From the NCBI GenBank assembly GCA_030427085.1, contig JAUHXH010000002.1:372001-436000 (forward strand): 64,000 nt of DNA, written 5' to 3'. Made by a program: the position numbers and the translations under genes. Below, piece by piece: positions 62,994 through 64,000 of this stretch. Numbering within the stretch: position 1 is the stretch's first letter; each line of letters begins with the position of its first letter. Under the pieces are notes generated by a model. The model made no database searches, was not told the DNA's origin, and worked only from the letters and a program-made list of their open reading frames with translations. This stretch comes from Gammaproteobacteria bacterium (GTDB lineage Bacteria > Pseudomonadota > Gammaproteobacteria > Pseudomonadales > Halieaceae).

Positions 62994-63239
62994 ATGATTC
63001 GTGACCGCCTGGCCGTGGAGCGAACGCGGCTCGCCAATGAGCGCACGTTGCTGGCTTACGTTCGCACCGCCCTCTCGCTGCTTGCCGCTGCCGCGGTGCT
63101 CCTGCATTTCTTCCCCGATCGGCAGGACCTGGTCCTGCTCGCTTGGGGTTTGGGTGTGCTGGGGGTGATCGTGTTGCTGTTGGGCGGCTGGCGGTTTCAA
63201 GTGGTCAGGAAAGCGTTGGTGCGTGAGTCGCAGGACTAG
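62994..63239 (+). CDS. DUF202 family membrane protein
   Basis: 81 residues with the family motif RTRLANERTLLAYVRTALS and two membrane spans after it (YidH-like). The conserved Arg-rich N-terminus is cytoplasmic. It starts 21 bases after the DUF3012 gene. The stop overlaps by 4 bases with the convergent monooxygenase gene. Confidence 0.88.
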   Translation: MIRDRLAVERTRLANERTLLAYVRTALSLLAAAAVLLHFFPDRQDLVLLAWGLGVLGVIVLLLGGWRFQVVRKALVRESQD

Positions 63240-64000
63240 AGTGCGGTCACTAGCGACTCAAAGAGTTCGCTGGCCTTGCGGTATTGTAACAGTGGTGCTC
63301 CCTGCCCCGCGTAGTGCGAAGCAAATTCCACGCGCCCCAACTCCGCAGCGCGCCGTTTCAGTGGCGTAGTGAACCAACTCTGGAAGGGGTAGGGCAGCGG
63401 CAAGTCATCGCGGGCATCCATTTCCGCCAGGAAATCATTGGGGATAAAACGTGCCAGTCGGCCTGTATAGCCGCGGTGGAGCACGGTATTGCCCGATTCA
63501 GGTGAGTGCAGCAAATCTTTGTGGGTGTCACTGGTGCCGGATTCGTCGCAAGCCAGAAACGCCGTGCCAATCTGTGCAGCCTGAGCCCCGAGAGACAGAG
63601 CGGCTTTCACGCCAGCCGCATCGGCGATACCGCCTGCCGCGATGACAGGTACTTCACACTGCTCGGCGGCGATTCGGGCCAGCGCCAATGTGCCCATCAG
63701 AGAGTCCTCGGCGCGGCGCAGGAAAGACACCCGATGCCCTCCGGCCTCGAAGCCGGTGGCCAGCACCAGATCCACGCCAGCGGCTGCCAAGGCCTGCACT
63801 TCCGCCAGGTTGGTGGCGGCCCCCAGCGTGGTGATGCCGCGCTGGCGGCAGGCCTGCAGAATCGCTTTCGAAGGAATGCCAAATACAAAGCTGAACACCG
63901 GCGGCGCCGCTTCCAGTATCGCTTCCGCCTGTTCCTCGTAGGGCACCAGTACCTGCTCTGTGTAGGTGGGATAAGGCACCTGGAGGGCGTCGTAATAGGG
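63236..64000 (-). CDS. Nitronate monooxygenase / 2-nitropropane dioxygenase family (5' end outside window)
   Basis: FMN-dependent TIM-barrel enzyme; the open frame continues through base 64000, so the N-terminus is missing. Visible are VFGIPSKAILQACRQRGI, ATGFEAGGHRVSF (with the catalytic-type His), PVIAAGGIADAAGVKAALSLGAQ and a flavin phosphate-binding GTAFLAC. Likely oxidises alkyl nitronates such as propionate-3-nitronate; related enoyl-ACP reductase (FabK) is less likely. Confidence 0.9.
   Translation of the reverse strand, partial: PYYDALQVPYPTYTEQVLVPYEEQAEAILEAAPPVFSFVFGIPSKAILQACRQRGITTLGAATNLAEVQALAAAGVDLVLATGFEAGGHRVSFLRRAEDSLMGTLALARIAAEQCEVPVIAAGGIADAAGVKAALSLGAQAAQIGTAFLACDESGTSDTHKDLLHSPESGNTVLHRGYTGRLARFIPNDFLAEMDARDDLPLPYPFQSWFTTPLKRRAAELGRVEFASHYAGQGAPLLQYRKASELFESLVTAL

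Overview
The window reads as a chromosomal segment of a free-living, probably marine gammaproteobacterium. The rpsU-yqeY-dnaG-rpoD block, the lptD-surA-pdxA-rsmA-apaG-apaH-cca block and the divergent amgK-murU pair are typical of Gammaproteobacteria. The many TonB receptors, a secreted sulfatase, D-aminoacylase-type and M28 hydrolases and a spinster-type MFS carrier suggest a Cellvibrionales/Halieaceae-like lineage (inference only). Base composition looks GC-rich and fairly even. I see no insertion sequence, prophage or CRISPR array.

Layout. 1-3862 (minus): a cobalamin riboswitch heads btuB-cobO-cobQ; cobQ runs off the left edge. 4029-5843: sppA. 5889-11734 (minus): a hypothetical secreted protein, a cysteine synthase, an acyltransferase-3 gene coupled to a secreted nuclease, and a TPR-GGDEF diguanylate cyclase. 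11890-12900: an exported SDR. 12931-18925: a Fur-box-headed operon of a DUF4856 lipoprotein, an imelysin-like lipoprotein, a FecA-like TonB receptor and a membrane fatty acid/sterol hydroxylase, followed by a serine hydrolase. 20334-24468 (minus): a membrane-anchored MDR reductase with a YbhGFS-like ABC exporter. 24637-31905: GDSL lipase, Rap1a-like protein, M28 peptidase, sulfatase, small membrane protein and D-aminoacylase-like amidohydrolase. 32070-37289: a sortilin/BNR-propeller lipoprotein abutting a TonB receptor.

37374-44946: tRNA-Ile(CAU), an unannotated 42-aa membrane peptide, an MFS carrier, an oxygen-sensing FNR, ompW behind a near-ideal class II FNR promoter, and a 1362-aa secreted DUF11-repeat protein closed by a strong terminator. 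44969-49640 (minus): the macromolecular synthesis operon (rpsU-yqeY-dnaG-rpoD). 49847-51750: tsaD-folB-folK. 51764-59754 (minus): outer-membrane biogenesis and RNA-maturation operon lptD to cca. 59832-64000: amgK-murU, rpe, a GFA-family protein, a DUF3012 lipoprotein, a DUF202 protein and a partial nitronate monooxygenase.

The best candidates for something under-described are the Fur-controlled DUF4856/imelysin/TonB/hydroxylase operon, the propeller-lipoprotein/TonB pair, the DUF11 surface protein and the 42-aa peptide. The fnr/ompW promoter geometry and the riboswitch operon are well-explained regulatory units that can be read directly from the sequence.
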